NCBI GenBank assembly: GCA_049315325.1
Contig: JBMOKJ010000010.1
Coordinates: 1 to 64,000, forward strand
Direction: 5' to 3'
Source of the DNA: CAXXIC01 sp049315325
Lineage (GTDB): Bacteria; Bacteroidota; Bacteroidia; Bacteroidales; UBA7332
DNA: 64,000 bases
The translations under genes and the position numbers were made by a program. Of the stretch, positions 52,101-59,686 are shown in pieces. The stretch's first letter is position 1, and each line of letters starts with the position of its first letter. The notes under the pieces were generated by a model, which had not been told where the DNA came from, searched no databases, and saw nothing but the letters and a program-made list of their open reading frames with translations.

Positions 52101-52180
52101 ATACACTCAATTCCGGAAACGACACCGGTGCATATCCTGCAAGCAAGTCAGTGCTTGGTGGCGTGAGTGTTACTTTCTAA
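49103..52180 (+). CDS. SusC-family TonB-dependent outer membrane transporter
   Basis: About 1025 residues from the ATG at 49103; the GTG at 49079 lies in the conserved leader hairpin and is rejected. Signal region, then a carboxypeptidase-regulatory-like domain (VSIKGKILEERAKTPVIGAVIKLKG), a TonB-box-like stretch (NTVVVVGYGTQKRSDFTGS), plug (DRLLQGAVTGVQVTQSSGQPGGGVTIRVRG) and a beta barrel ending SVLGGVSVTF. It imports an oligosaccharide or ester together with the SusD protein, energised by ExbB/ExbD/TonB. Gene order with sulfatases implies a sulfated substrate. The first 20 residues before the hydrophobic core are unusually long and Cys/Arg-containing. Confidence 0.92.
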   Translation: MTNLSSSGNLCGFRTHFVRKTGATFLLLLLATLSTFAQQVSIKGKILEERAKTPVIGAVIKLKGQAGGAATDVNGDFSLKVKSLPVTLLVTSVGYKYQEIDVYEAEPTTIYLTEDQNKLNTVVVVGYGTQKRSDFTGSLSSIPAEFKGIPVVSPDRLLQGAVTGVQVTQSSGQPGGGVTIRVRGGTSINAGNEPLYVIDGFPVYNGDDAVNSGVITGPKINPLSSLSPSDIESIDVLKDASSTAIYGSRGANGVILITTKKARKNESSVTYDGYYGIQSVVKKIDLLNAKEWGALKNDALADSGKSPLYTQDQLDQLGTGTNWQSEAFRDAAIQSHSLSILSGTDKTKLLLSGNYFKQDGIIINTGFSRYTGRLNIDHEVNKRFKIGTYLNGSYTHADVAPAGIVSNILSMVPVVPVRDANGVFTSNSSYGSTVANPIATLTETTNETNTSRFLLNGFGEYKIIDGLTAKVLIGTDIINNKQNRYLPSTLYESTTGGQAAIGTLSTINWLNENTLNYVKTINQHTVDVLVGNTQQHSSTEAFTAGSSNFVSDEFKFNNIGSGSVIATPSSLSSAWTLQSFLGRLNYGYDERYLLTLTVRSDGSSRFGQNNKWGTFPSAAVAWNASNEKFLKGSKIVNALKARFSAGQTGNQEIPPYQSLARLSNYPYTFANSLVYGFAPSSYANAGLGWEKTAQYDFGVDASFLANRIQLTSDLYYKQTNDLLLEVPVPYSSGLSSAFQNSGSVENKGLEVGLKTINFTGKFEWTSTLNYTANRNKVLSLGGADFFIPLDPSNITMPSQIVKVGQPLGSFYTYVSDGLFQAGDDFTASPLANTKAGSQKFKDINKDGKITQDGDRTVVGNSQPKFLLSFSNTFRYKGFDLTAQFNSSYGNKVYNRTRAELEMGTGFTGAVGSLRNRWTPTNTNTDVHRAVEDPSVTISDRFIEDGSFIRLKNLTLGYTLPKRLVSKVKIKSARFYVTGSNLITWTKYNGFDPEVSSNGQNTLNSGNDTGAYPASKSVLGGVSVTF

Positions 52181-52209
52181 TTTAGTATAAATCAGCAAAA
52201 TATATCGTG

Positions 52210-53727
52210 ATGAAAAAAATATATAATCTACTAGTGGGTTCGCTGTTGTTATTGTCAGCATGCACCACACTCGACGAAAGCCCTGAATCTTTCATTTCAC
52301 CCGAGCAGTTCTACAATACTTCGGGCGATGCCGTGGCAGCGGTGAATGCAATCTATTACCACATCAGCAGTAATGGCGACGGAAATCAACCAATTTACAA
52401 TTCGTTGTTGAACACAGGTATGGACTTTATGACCGACGATTTAAGCGCAGGCCCAGGCTCGCCGAATGCCGATGTGCGATCGCTGGCGGTGTTGGCGCAC
52501 TCTGCCACCAATTTACGTGTGAAAGAGATTTGGCAGCAAGATTATGCGGGCATCAATAAAGCCAATGTGGCTCTCGAGAATGTGCCGGGCATAACGATGG
52601 ACGAAAAACTGAAAAGCCGATTGTTGGGCGAAGCGCGATTCTTACGTGCTTTGTATTACTTCAATTTGGTGAGACTTTACGGTGATGTTCCGTTGTTGCT
52701 TACCGATCAGACCAAAGTGCCAATTTCGCAATTGCAAGTTCCACGTACGCCAGCAAATCAGGTGTATGCTCAAATCATTGATGATCTAACACAATCAGTC
52801 GCATTGTTCAAAGCAGGATCGACAGGAGAAGCCGGACGCGCTACCGAAGGAGCCGCAAAATCACTGTTGTCGAAAGTCTATCTTACACGTCGCGACTGGA
52901 CAAATTCAGTGAAGCTGGCGGAAGAGGTCATTAACGGATCGTATGGCTATGGATTGTTTACCGACTATTCACAAGTTTTTCTACCTGCCTACAAGAATGG
53001 AAAAGAGCATATCTTTTCAGCTCAATTGAAAGGGAGTGTTTCCTCCAATGCAATCACATCTCGCGATATTCGTACTGGAGTTCCTGGGTTGAAAGGGTCT
53101 TATGGCGACCAACTAACTTTCTACACGGTTGGTGCAGACAAGTATTACAGCATCTACAAACTCTATTCACCAAAAGATAAAAGAAAACGAGTTTCATTCG
53201 TTACCTCTTATTTGAGTCCGAAAGATGGTAAGAAATATTTCACGCTCAATGCGCCCGGCGATACCGTTCCATTTTTGAATAAATATTGGGATCCAAACTT
53301 CGCAAGCACCAATTTATCTGACGCGAATACGAATATTTTGCGCTATGCAGAGGTATTGTTGATTCATGCAGAAGCAGAGAACGAGTTGAATGGACCAACA
53401 ACCAAAGCCTATGCATCGCTCAATCAGGTGCGAAACAGAGCTGGATTGGCAAATTTGACAACCGGTTTGACACAAGATCAATTCCGCGATTCGGTTTATC
53501 TCGACCGTCGATTGGAGTTGGTAGGAGAATTTCACCGTTATTTCGATTTAATTCGTCAGACAGGCAGCGAGGTAACCGGAGTGGGTCCAGAGGGTAAAGG
53601 CATATTGCTGAAAGCATTGAACGCTGTTGGCAAAACCAATGTAGCAGCTCGTCACTACCTATATCCTATTCCACAATTCGAAATAGATCGAAATCCAAAA
53701 TTAACTCAGAATCCTGGTTGGCAATAA
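52210..53727 (+). CDS. SusD/RagB family surface lipoprotein
   Basis: About 505 residues from the ATG at 52210. Lipobox LSAC (Cys near 18) followed by TTLDESPESFISPEQFYNT, the standard SusD beginning, then tetratricopeptide-like helices (RFLRALYYFNLVRLYGDVPLLL) and a C-terminal RRLELVGEFHRYFDLIR and YLYPIPQFEIDRNPKLTQNPGW. It caps the SusC transporter on the cell surface. 29 nt behind the SusC gene and 18 nt before the first sulfatase. Confidence 0.94.
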   Translation: MKKIYNLLVGSLLLLSACTTLDESPESFISPEQFYNTSGDAVAAVNAIYYHISSNGDGNQPIYNSLLNTGMDFMTDDLSAGPGSPNADVRSLAVLAHSATNLRVKEIWQQDYAGINKANVALENVPGITMDEKLKSRLLGEARFLRALYYFNLVRLYGDVPLLLTDQTKVPISQLQVPRTPANQVYAQIIDDLTQSVALFKAGSTGEAGRATEGAAKSLLSKVYLTRRDWTNSVKLAEEVINGSYGYGLFTDYSQVFLPAYKNGKEHIFSAQLKGSVSSNAITSRDIRTGVPGLKGSYGDQLTFYTVGADKYYSIYKLYSPKDKRKRVSFVTSYLSPKDGKKYFTLNAPGDTVPFLNKYWDPNFASTNLSDANTNILRYAEVLLIHAEAENELNGPTTKAYASLNQVRNRAGLANLTTGLTQDQFRDSVYLDRRLELVGEFHRYFDLIRQTGSEVTGVGPEGKGILLKALNAVGKTNVAARHYLYPIPQFEIDRNPKLTQNPGWQ

Positions 53728-53745
53728 TCTAAAAAATATAAAACG

Positions 53746-56040
53746 ATGAATTCAAACAAAAATATGAAGTTATTAGCATCCGCTATCCTTTTGGGTAGTG
53801 GTGCTGCACAACATGCAGTTGCACAACACGAGCCAATTCAACCCTTTAAGGGAAAAATCGGTCGGACACTTGCAGAATCGACTCAGGCATGGCCTGAAAA
53901 AGTCAAAGCAAAACAAGGATCTCCAAACGTCGTTTGGATTTTGCTCGACGATGTGGGCTTCGGGGCTTCTTCCGCTTTTGGAGGATTAGTTCAAACACCA
54001 AATTTCGAAGCTTTGGCGAACGATGGGTTGCGTTTTACTAATTTTCATACGACTGGCATTTCCAGTCCAACGCGTGCAGCTTTGCTTACCGGGCGCAACC
54101 ATCACAAAGTGGCAATGGGACACCATGCAGAATTACAAATCGGAGCACCAGGTTATACCGGAGAGATCCCTTTGGAGGCAGGAACCATTGCTGAAATCTT
54201 ACGCGAAGGAGGTTACAACACCTTCGCATTGGGTAAATGGCACGGTATTCAGCCGCAACAACAGAGCCTGAACGGACCATTCAACCGTTATCCTACTAGT
54301 CGGGGTTTTGATCATTATTACGGATTCTTTGGCGGATCGACCGATCAATGGCACCCACAATTAGTGGATGGTATCAACCAAATAGATATTGAACCAAACA
54401 CCAAACATTTGAATGAACTGTTAGCAGATCAAGCCATTTCGTATATTGCTAATCAACAATCTACAGATTCAGAGAAGCCCTTCTTTGTCTATTATGCCAC
54501 AGGTGCAACACATGCACCTCACCACGTTGGCAAAGAGTGGAGTGACCAATACAAAGGCAAATTCGACAAAGGTTGGGATTGGTATCGTCAAGAGGTTTTC
54601 AAACGCCAGCAAGCATTAGGGTTATTGCAGAAAGGTACTGTTTTGCCTCCTCGTCAAGCGGGTGTCAAAGAGTGGGAATCGCTTTCGGCAAAAGAGAAGC
54701 AGGTGTTTGCTAAGTTTATGGAGAACTATGCGGGATACCTCTCTTACACCGACCACGAAATTGGTCGAGTGATTGATTATCTGAAGCAAAATAATCTGTA
54801 CGACAATACTGCTATTTTCTTGATTATCGGAGATAACGGTGGTAGTAAAGAGGGCACTTATACTGGAACAGTGGGACTCGGACAATCGGAGAAAGCATTG
54901 GGTGGCGACATTGATTTCTTAGCCAGTCAGATCGATAAACTCGGTACTGAGCGCTCGAATCCAAACTATCCATTGGGTTGGTCGCAGGCTTGTAATACGC
55001 CTTTCCGCTATTGGAAAAGCGATGCCAACAGCGAAGGGGGAACTCACAATCCGTTGATTGTACATTATCCAAAAGGAATCAAGGAAAAAGGAGGAATTCG
55101 CACGCAATACAGTCACGTTTCAGATATTTTGCCAACTACTGTCGAATTGACAGGCGTTACGATTCCAGATGTCATCAATGGATATCCGCAACTACCCATT
55201 CAAGGCACAAGTTTTGCATTTGCACTGAATGAAGCTAAAGCACCTACCCGTCACACAACTCAGTATTACGAACTGCACGGTGGTCGCTCCATCTACAAAG
55301 ACGGGTGGAAAGCCAGTGTCTATCACCCACGTAATATTTTCGGTGATGCACCAGGCACTGATCCAAACTTCAGCCCGCGTCCATTTGATCAGGATAAATG
55401 GGAACTCTATAACCTAAACGAAGACTGGAACGAGATAAACGATGTAGCAGCCAAATATCCCGAAAAGTTGAAAGAGTTGCAAGAACTGTTCGACAGTCAG
55501 GCTAAACAAAACAACGTCTATCCGCTTCACAGCTATCAGGAAGGATTAGCTGCACCAGTTATCAGACCTCATTCTGTGATTTTGGAGGGAACTTCTCAAA
55601 AGATTCAGGTAAAAATAGGCAAAGGCCCTGTTACAATTACCGCAAACATCGAGACCAAAACTCAAAATGATGAAGGTGTGATTTTTGCAAATGGTGGTTT
55701 GCTGGGCGGTTCTAGTTTACTGATTCAAAATGGTCAACTAAAATACATCCTGAACGATGGTTTGACCGAAAAGGTGATTGTCTCTTCGAAACCAGTGCAA
55801 ACAGGTAAAAGTGCCATTCGCTTGGAATATTCAGATGCTAAAACAATCGCTTTGTACATCAACGGTGAGAAAGTAGGTGAAGCCACTGATACGCCAAAAG
55901 GGAAATACCTGAGTTCTATTTCAGGCGAAGGCATTAGTGTTGGCAAAGATTTGAATTCTCCGGTAAGCAAATCTTATCCTTGGCCTTTCCCTTTCAAAGG
56001 ACGAGTGACCGGTATTGTGATTGATCAGGTAGTAAAATAA
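53746..56040 (+). CDS. Arylsulfatase (family S1, Ser-type)
   Basis: 764 residues with a signal peptide (cleavage near VAQHE). Sulfatase domain: VVWILLDDVGFG with the two calcium Asp (68, 69), ISSPTRAALLTG with the formylglycine precursor Ser at 106 (S-x-P-x-R), NHHKVAMG, then the GKWHG and DNGGSKEG motifs. The NHH segment is like AtsA-type arylsulfatases (S1_4). It frees sulfate from an organic ester; the Ser type needs an anaerobic sulfatase-maturating enzyme that is not in this window. A C-terminal jelly-roll-like domain (about 620-764) may bind the substrate. Next to a similar second sulfatase. Confidence 0.92.
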   Translation: MNSNKNMKLLASAILLGSGAAQHAVAQHEPIQPFKGKIGRTLAESTQAWPEKVKAKQGSPNVVWILLDDVGFGASSAFGGLVQTPNFEALANDGLRFTNFHTTGISSPTRAALLTGRNHHKVAMGHHAELQIGAPGYTGEIPLEAGTIAEILREGGYNTFALGKWHGIQPQQQSLNGPFNRYPTSRGFDHYYGFFGGSTDQWHPQLVDGINQIDIEPNTKHLNELLADQAISYIANQQSTDSEKPFFVYYATGATHAPHHVGKEWSDQYKGKFDKGWDWYRQEVFKRQQALGLLQKGTVLPPRQAGVKEWESLSAKEKQVFAKFMENYAGYLSYTDHEIGRVIDYLKQNNLYDNTAIFLIIGDNGGSKEGTYTGTVGLGQSEKALGGDIDFLASQIDKLGTERSNPNYPLGWSQACNTPFRYWKSDANSEGGTHNPLIVHYPKGIKEKGGIRTQYSHVSDILPTTVELTGVTIPDVINGYPQLPIQGTSFAFALNEAKAPTRHTTQYYELHGGRSIYKDGWKASVYHPRNIFGDAPGTDPNFSPRPFDQDKWELYNLNEDWNEINDVAAKYPEKLKELQELFDSQAKQNNVYPLHSYQEGLAAPVIRPHSVILEGTSQKIQVKIGKGPVTITANIETKTQNDEGVIFANGGLLGGSSLLIQNGQLKYILNDGLTEKVIVSSKPVQTGKSAIRLEYSDAKTIALYINGEKVGEATDTPKGKYLSSISGEGISVGKDLNSPVSKSYPWPFPFKGRVTGIVIDQVVK

Positions 56041-56058
56041 AACAGACAACTTATCGAA

Positions 56059-58374
56059 ATGAAGAAACTACAATATAGAACAGGGTTGGTGAGCGTAATC
56101 GCATCATCGTTGGTGGTAAATGCTTCTGCACAGAGTGTGCCGCAGCAAAACACACAAACCCAATTTAAAGGTAAAATCGGCAAGACCCTTTCTGACTCTA
56201 AAGAGGCGTGGCCTGAGAAGAAAAAAGCACCGCAAGGCGCACCAAATGTGGTGGTGTGGCTGATTGATGATGCCGGTTATGGTACCTCCAGCGCGTTTGG
56301 TGGCCTAATGCAAACGCCCGTGTTGGATAGTTTGGCAAACAATGGATTGCGCTATACCAATTTTCACTCTACAGGTGTTAGTTCTCCTACTCGTGCTGCT
56401 TTGTTGACAGGCCGCAATCACCATTCGGTGCACATGGGTACGTTGAATTACAGTTCTCAGGGATTTCCCGGTTACGATGCTGTAATGCCAGGTGATAAAG
56501 CAACCATTGCCGAAGTATTGCACGAAAATGGCTACAACAATTTCGCTGTGGGGAAATACCACGTTGCACCACTCGATGAAATCACCGCCAATGGGCCTTT
56601 CGACCGTTGGGCGGTGGGTCGCGGGTTCGACCATTTCTACGGATTCCAGTTGGGGCATACCGACCAATATCATCCTAATTTGTATGAAGATACGAAGGTG
56701 ATTGACATTGAGCCAAACACTAAACATTTGTCTACTTTGTTAGCGGATAAAGCCATTAGCTATATAGGTAACCAAAAGTCCATTCAACCTGAAAAACCAT
56801 TCTTTCTCTATTTTGCCACAGGTGCAATTCATTCACCTCATCAGGTGGATAAAAAGTGGAGCGATTTGTACAAAGGTAAGTTCGATAAAGGATGGGATTG
56901 GTACCGCGAGGAAGTATTTGCGCGTCAAAAAAGATTGGGAGTGATTCCAGCAGATGCCGTGTTGCCCGACCGCGACCCAACTGTGAAAGCTTGGGATAGC
57001 CTAACACCTGAGCAACGTAAGGTATATGCACGTTTTATGGAGGTTTATGCTGGCTTTTTGACGCATGCCGATTATGAATTTGGTCGTATCATCAACTATT
57101 TGAAAGAGATTGGGCAACTAGATAATACGGTCGTTTTAGTCAGTATTGGAGACAATGGTTCGAGCCACAGTCCGCGAAACGGAACGTTGAATGGATACAT
57201 TAGTAGTCTGGACGAAGACAAACAGATTGCCGAATTGTACAAGAATATCGACAAGATTGGCACCGAACGTTCGTTCGAAGACGCACCTTCGGGTTGGACA
57301 CAAGCTACCAATACCCCCTTCCGTTTGTGGAAAGCCGATCCGAATAGCGAAGGAGGTACACACCAACCATTGATTGTCTTTTATCCTAAAGGCCAGTTGG
57401 ATAAAGGTGGTATCCGAAATCAGTATGGTCACGTTATCGACATCGCCCCAACTATTTATGAGTTGACAGGAGCGACTGTGCCTGAAGTAATAAAGGGATA
57501 CAAACAGCAACCGATTGAGGGGACTAGTTTGGCATATTCGCTACACGATGCAAATGCAATCAACCGCCACACCGTTCAATATTACGAACTTTTTGGCAAA
57601 AGAGCCATCGTAAAAGACGGATGGAAGGCATCTGTGTTTCATCAGTCCGGTGCCGATTTTGCAAAAGATGTGTGGGAGTTGTATAATTTGAAAGAAGATT
57701 TTAACGAACGCATAGATTTAGCATCCAAATTCCCTGAAAAGGTGAAGGAGTTGCAGGCTGTTTTTGATGAAGAAGCCGCAAAATACAACGTCTATCCATT
57801 GATTGATAATGCCCTTGGCCACAGTGCCGGAGGTCGTGCCAGAAGTCCGTTCGGATTGAACAAACGAGTAGTGTTGTATCCCGGAATCGACCAATTGCTA
57901 ACCTACAGCGGCCCACAGTTTCAGGGCGACCCGTTCACCATTACTGCCGATGTCGAAATCAGCGACAAAAAACAAAGTGGTGTGCTGTTTGCGACTGGTT
58001 CTCAGTTCGACGGACTAAGTCTCTTCGTTCAGAATGGTAAATTTGTGGTTGCTCACAATACCGGAACGATTATCAGACACTTGGAGTCGAAATCGGATGT
58101 TCCGGTTGGAAAATCTAAATTGAAATTTGAGCTCAACTACATCGCGCCCGCAAAAGGCAATCGCGATAGAAATGCTGCCGCTGGCACCGAAGCGATTTAC
58201 ATCAACGATGTGAAAGTAGCAGAGCGCCCTATCACCGCTTTAGAAGGTAAAATTGCTGTTTACAAAGATGGTATTGACGTAGGTTCCGACCGCAATTCTC
58301 CAGTTTCCGATCGCTACAAAGTTCCGTTTAGCTTCGCAGGCAAATTAAATAATGTGACCATCGAATACAAGTAA
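56059..58374 (+). CDS. Arylsulfatase (family S1, Ser-type), paralogue
   Basis: 771 residues, clearly homologous to the preceding gene over the full length. Signal peptide, VVWLIDDAGYG with the Asp pair (70, 71), VSSPTRAALLTG with the Ser precursor at 108, NHHSVHMG, and DNGSSHSP. The C-terminal lectin-like domain is kept. The tandem pair differs mostly in loops near the active site, so the two probably cleave different sulfate esters taken up or exposed by the SusC/D pair. Ends at a strong terminator before the next sulfur-type promoter. Confidence 0.92.
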   Translation: MKKLQYRTGLVSVIASSLVVNASAQSVPQQNTQTQFKGKIGKTLSDSKEAWPEKKKAPQGAPNVVVWLIDDAGYGTSSAFGGLMQTPVLDSLANNGLRYTNFHSTGVSSPTRAALLTGRNHHSVHMGTLNYSSQGFPGYDAVMPGDKATIAEVLHENGYNNFAVGKYHVAPLDEITANGPFDRWAVGRGFDHFYGFQLGHTDQYHPNLYEDTKVIDIEPNTKHLSTLLADKAISYIGNQKSIQPEKPFFLYFATGAIHSPHQVDKKWSDLYKGKFDKGWDWYREEVFARQKRLGVIPADAVLPDRDPTVKAWDSLTPEQRKVYARFMEVYAGFLTHADYEFGRIINYLKEIGQLDNTVVLVSIGDNGSSHSPRNGTLNGYISSLDEDKQIAELYKNIDKIGTERSFEDAPSGWTQATNTPFRLWKADPNSEGGTHQPLIVFYPKGQLDKGGIRNQYGHVIDIAPTIYELTGATVPEVIKGYKQQPIEGTSLAYSLHDANAINRHTVQYYELFGKRAIVKDGWKASVFHQSGADFAKDVWELYNLKEDFNERIDLASKFPEKVKELQAVFDEEAAKYNVYPLIDNALGHSAGGRARSPFGLNKRVVLYPGIDQLLTYSGPQFQGDPFTITADVEISDKKQSGVLFATGSQFDGLSLFVQNGKFVVAHNTGTIIRHLESKSDVPVGKSKLKFELNYIAPAKGNRDRNAAAGTEAIYINDVKVAERPITALEGKIAVYKDGIDVGSDRNSPVSDRYKVPFSFAGKLNNVTIEYK

Positions 58375-58410
58375 GAAAAATGCCATTATTTGTAGATAGA
58401 TAATCATCAG

Positions 58411-58446
58411 AAACCCCTACTTTGGACGCTCCAAAAGTAGGGGTTT
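58411..58446 (+). terminator. Intrinsic terminator of the sulfatase operon
   Basis: AAACCCCTACTTTGGA (58411-58426) pairs with TCCAAAAGTAGGGGTTT (58430-58446), allowing one extra base. Confidence 0.92.
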
Positions 58447-58455
58447 CTTGTTATT

Positions 58456-58524
58456 TACCGCAATCGTGGTAAGAAAATACTGCTGTTGTGGTATTTCGTC
58501 AGGAGCGAATATGTACTAATTTTG
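58456..58524 (+). promoter_or_regulatory. Sulfur-type promoter without a long gene behind it
   Basis: TACC-N8-GGTA (58456-58471), 17 bp, TGGTATTT (58489-58496), exactly 20 bp, -7 box TAATTTTG (58517-58524). Downstream there is only a short transcript region up to a terminator near 58855. Confidence 0.8.
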
Positions 58525-58530
58525 TATCTA

Positions 58531-58855
58531 TATAAAAGCCAGTTACTCAATGTATTTGGTTTAGTAGTAACGAAGGGCGCCTTCCTTTCTCTGTCGGCAA
58601 AACTGGTTCGGGGAGTGCGCACTACAATTCAATTAATTGGTATGAAAAATCTATCTTTCCTGCTGGGGAAATCGAATAATTTCCCTAGAGATTATCTCTG
58701 CACTCGCGGTTGATGATTGGCGTTGTGGCACACTTCTTTCCTATTTATAACAAGGCTTAATTTTGCGCAAATAGAAGTGATGTATCGCAAGCTAATCATT
58801 GTCTATAACGCACCGGATGAATATCTTTATCGATAATTATTCGGTGTTTTTTTTA
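58531..58855 (+). ncRNA. Candidate sulfur-controlled small transcript with SusC-leader-like segment
   Basis: Framed by the promoter at 58456-58524 and a hairpin CACCGGATGAATAT (58811-58824) with ATAATTATTCGGTG (58834-58847) plus a T-run. The segment 58577-58690 resembles the SusC leader and gene start at 49042-49140, including an identical 24-nt loop. It holds a 23-codon ORF (58642-58713) whose start resembles the SusC N-terminus. A second -7-like TAATTTTG lies at 58758-58765. It may be a small RNA that shares a target motif with the SusC messenger, or the relic of a lost second SusC operon. Confidence 0.5.
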
Positions 58856-58949
58856 TGTTCAATAGAAAACAAGCTACCTTATATCGAGGTTGAGGCGCAG
58901 TAAAATGGTTATAATACTTATAATCAGATATATACTACTTAGTCGAAAC

Positions 58950-59355
58950 CAATATTGCAACTTTGCAAAATCGTTCCGAAGTAAGTCCGAAGTCGTTTTG
59001 CAAATTTGCAAAGGCATTCCGGACTAAGTCTGAAGTACTTTTGCAAAGTTGCAAAGGGGGTAAAAAGTAGGTTTTTTGTTGTTTTGCAACTTTGCAAAGG
59101 GGTGTTTGGGTAACATTTTTGTTGTTTTGTAAGGTTGCAAAGCCTGTTTTGGGTGGGTTTTTAGGCCGTTGTAACTTTACAAAACGACTTCCAACTAAGT
59201 TGAGAGTGCCTTTGCAAGTTTGCAAAAGTGGTTCGAACTAAGTCTGGAATGATTTTGCAAAGTTGCAAAAACAGTTCCGACTAACTTTTTTATCGTTTTG
59301 CAAACTTGCAAAATGTGTAAAAACTAACAATATATCTCCATTGCAAAATTGCAAC
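58950..59355. repeat. Phased palindromic repeat array, 43-bp period, 10 units
   Basis: Palindromes of the form TTGCAA-NN-TTGCAA start at 58955, 58998, 59041, 59084, 59127, 59169, 59212, 59255, 59298 and 59341: eight steps of exactly 43 bp and one of 42. Many units carry a second small palindrome ACTAAGT midway. Spacer sequences differ. No ORF or transcript signal inside. Confidence 0.85.
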
Positions 59356-59518
59356 GATATACTATTTCTACCGTAGATATGCAAGACATACTTCCTTTAT
59401 GGCTGCCGTCATCAGCCAACGTCTGCTTGAACGATAGCCCCAGTGGGGACAAACACAAATACCAAACTATCGAAAAGCTCCCTTTTGGCGCGAGTTTTAT
59501 AACTCGTGCCTTTTTTTT
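59356..59518 (+). ncRNA. Candidate small RNA with terminator
   Basis: Directly after the array. CGATAG near 59432 pairs with CTATCG near 59467, enclosing a tight hairpin CCCCAGTGGGG. It is followed by a clean intrinsic terminator, GGCGCGAGTT (59487-59496) with AACTCGTGCC (59501-59510) and eight T. No ORF of note. No promoter box matching TAnnTTTG was found, which lowers the confidence. Confidence 0.4.
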
Positions 59519-59686
59519 ATACAATTTGTAACTGTATATTGCAGTTGCAAACTGCAAAGAAAAGAATCACAAGTTTCAAACTTGCGATAAAAAAGGTCTC
59601 ATTACATTTCAATGAAATTCTCTAATCTTTTGAATCCTTCTCTATTTTATTCTAACTTAGCAGCCTAAATTTTAGAATCAAGCAGT

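Noticed and set aside
58486..58713. 75-residue ORF behind the sulfur-type promoter
   Set aside because: It starts inside the promoter between half-site and -7 box, so it cannot be translated from that transcript; only the inner 23-codon ORF at 58642 could be.
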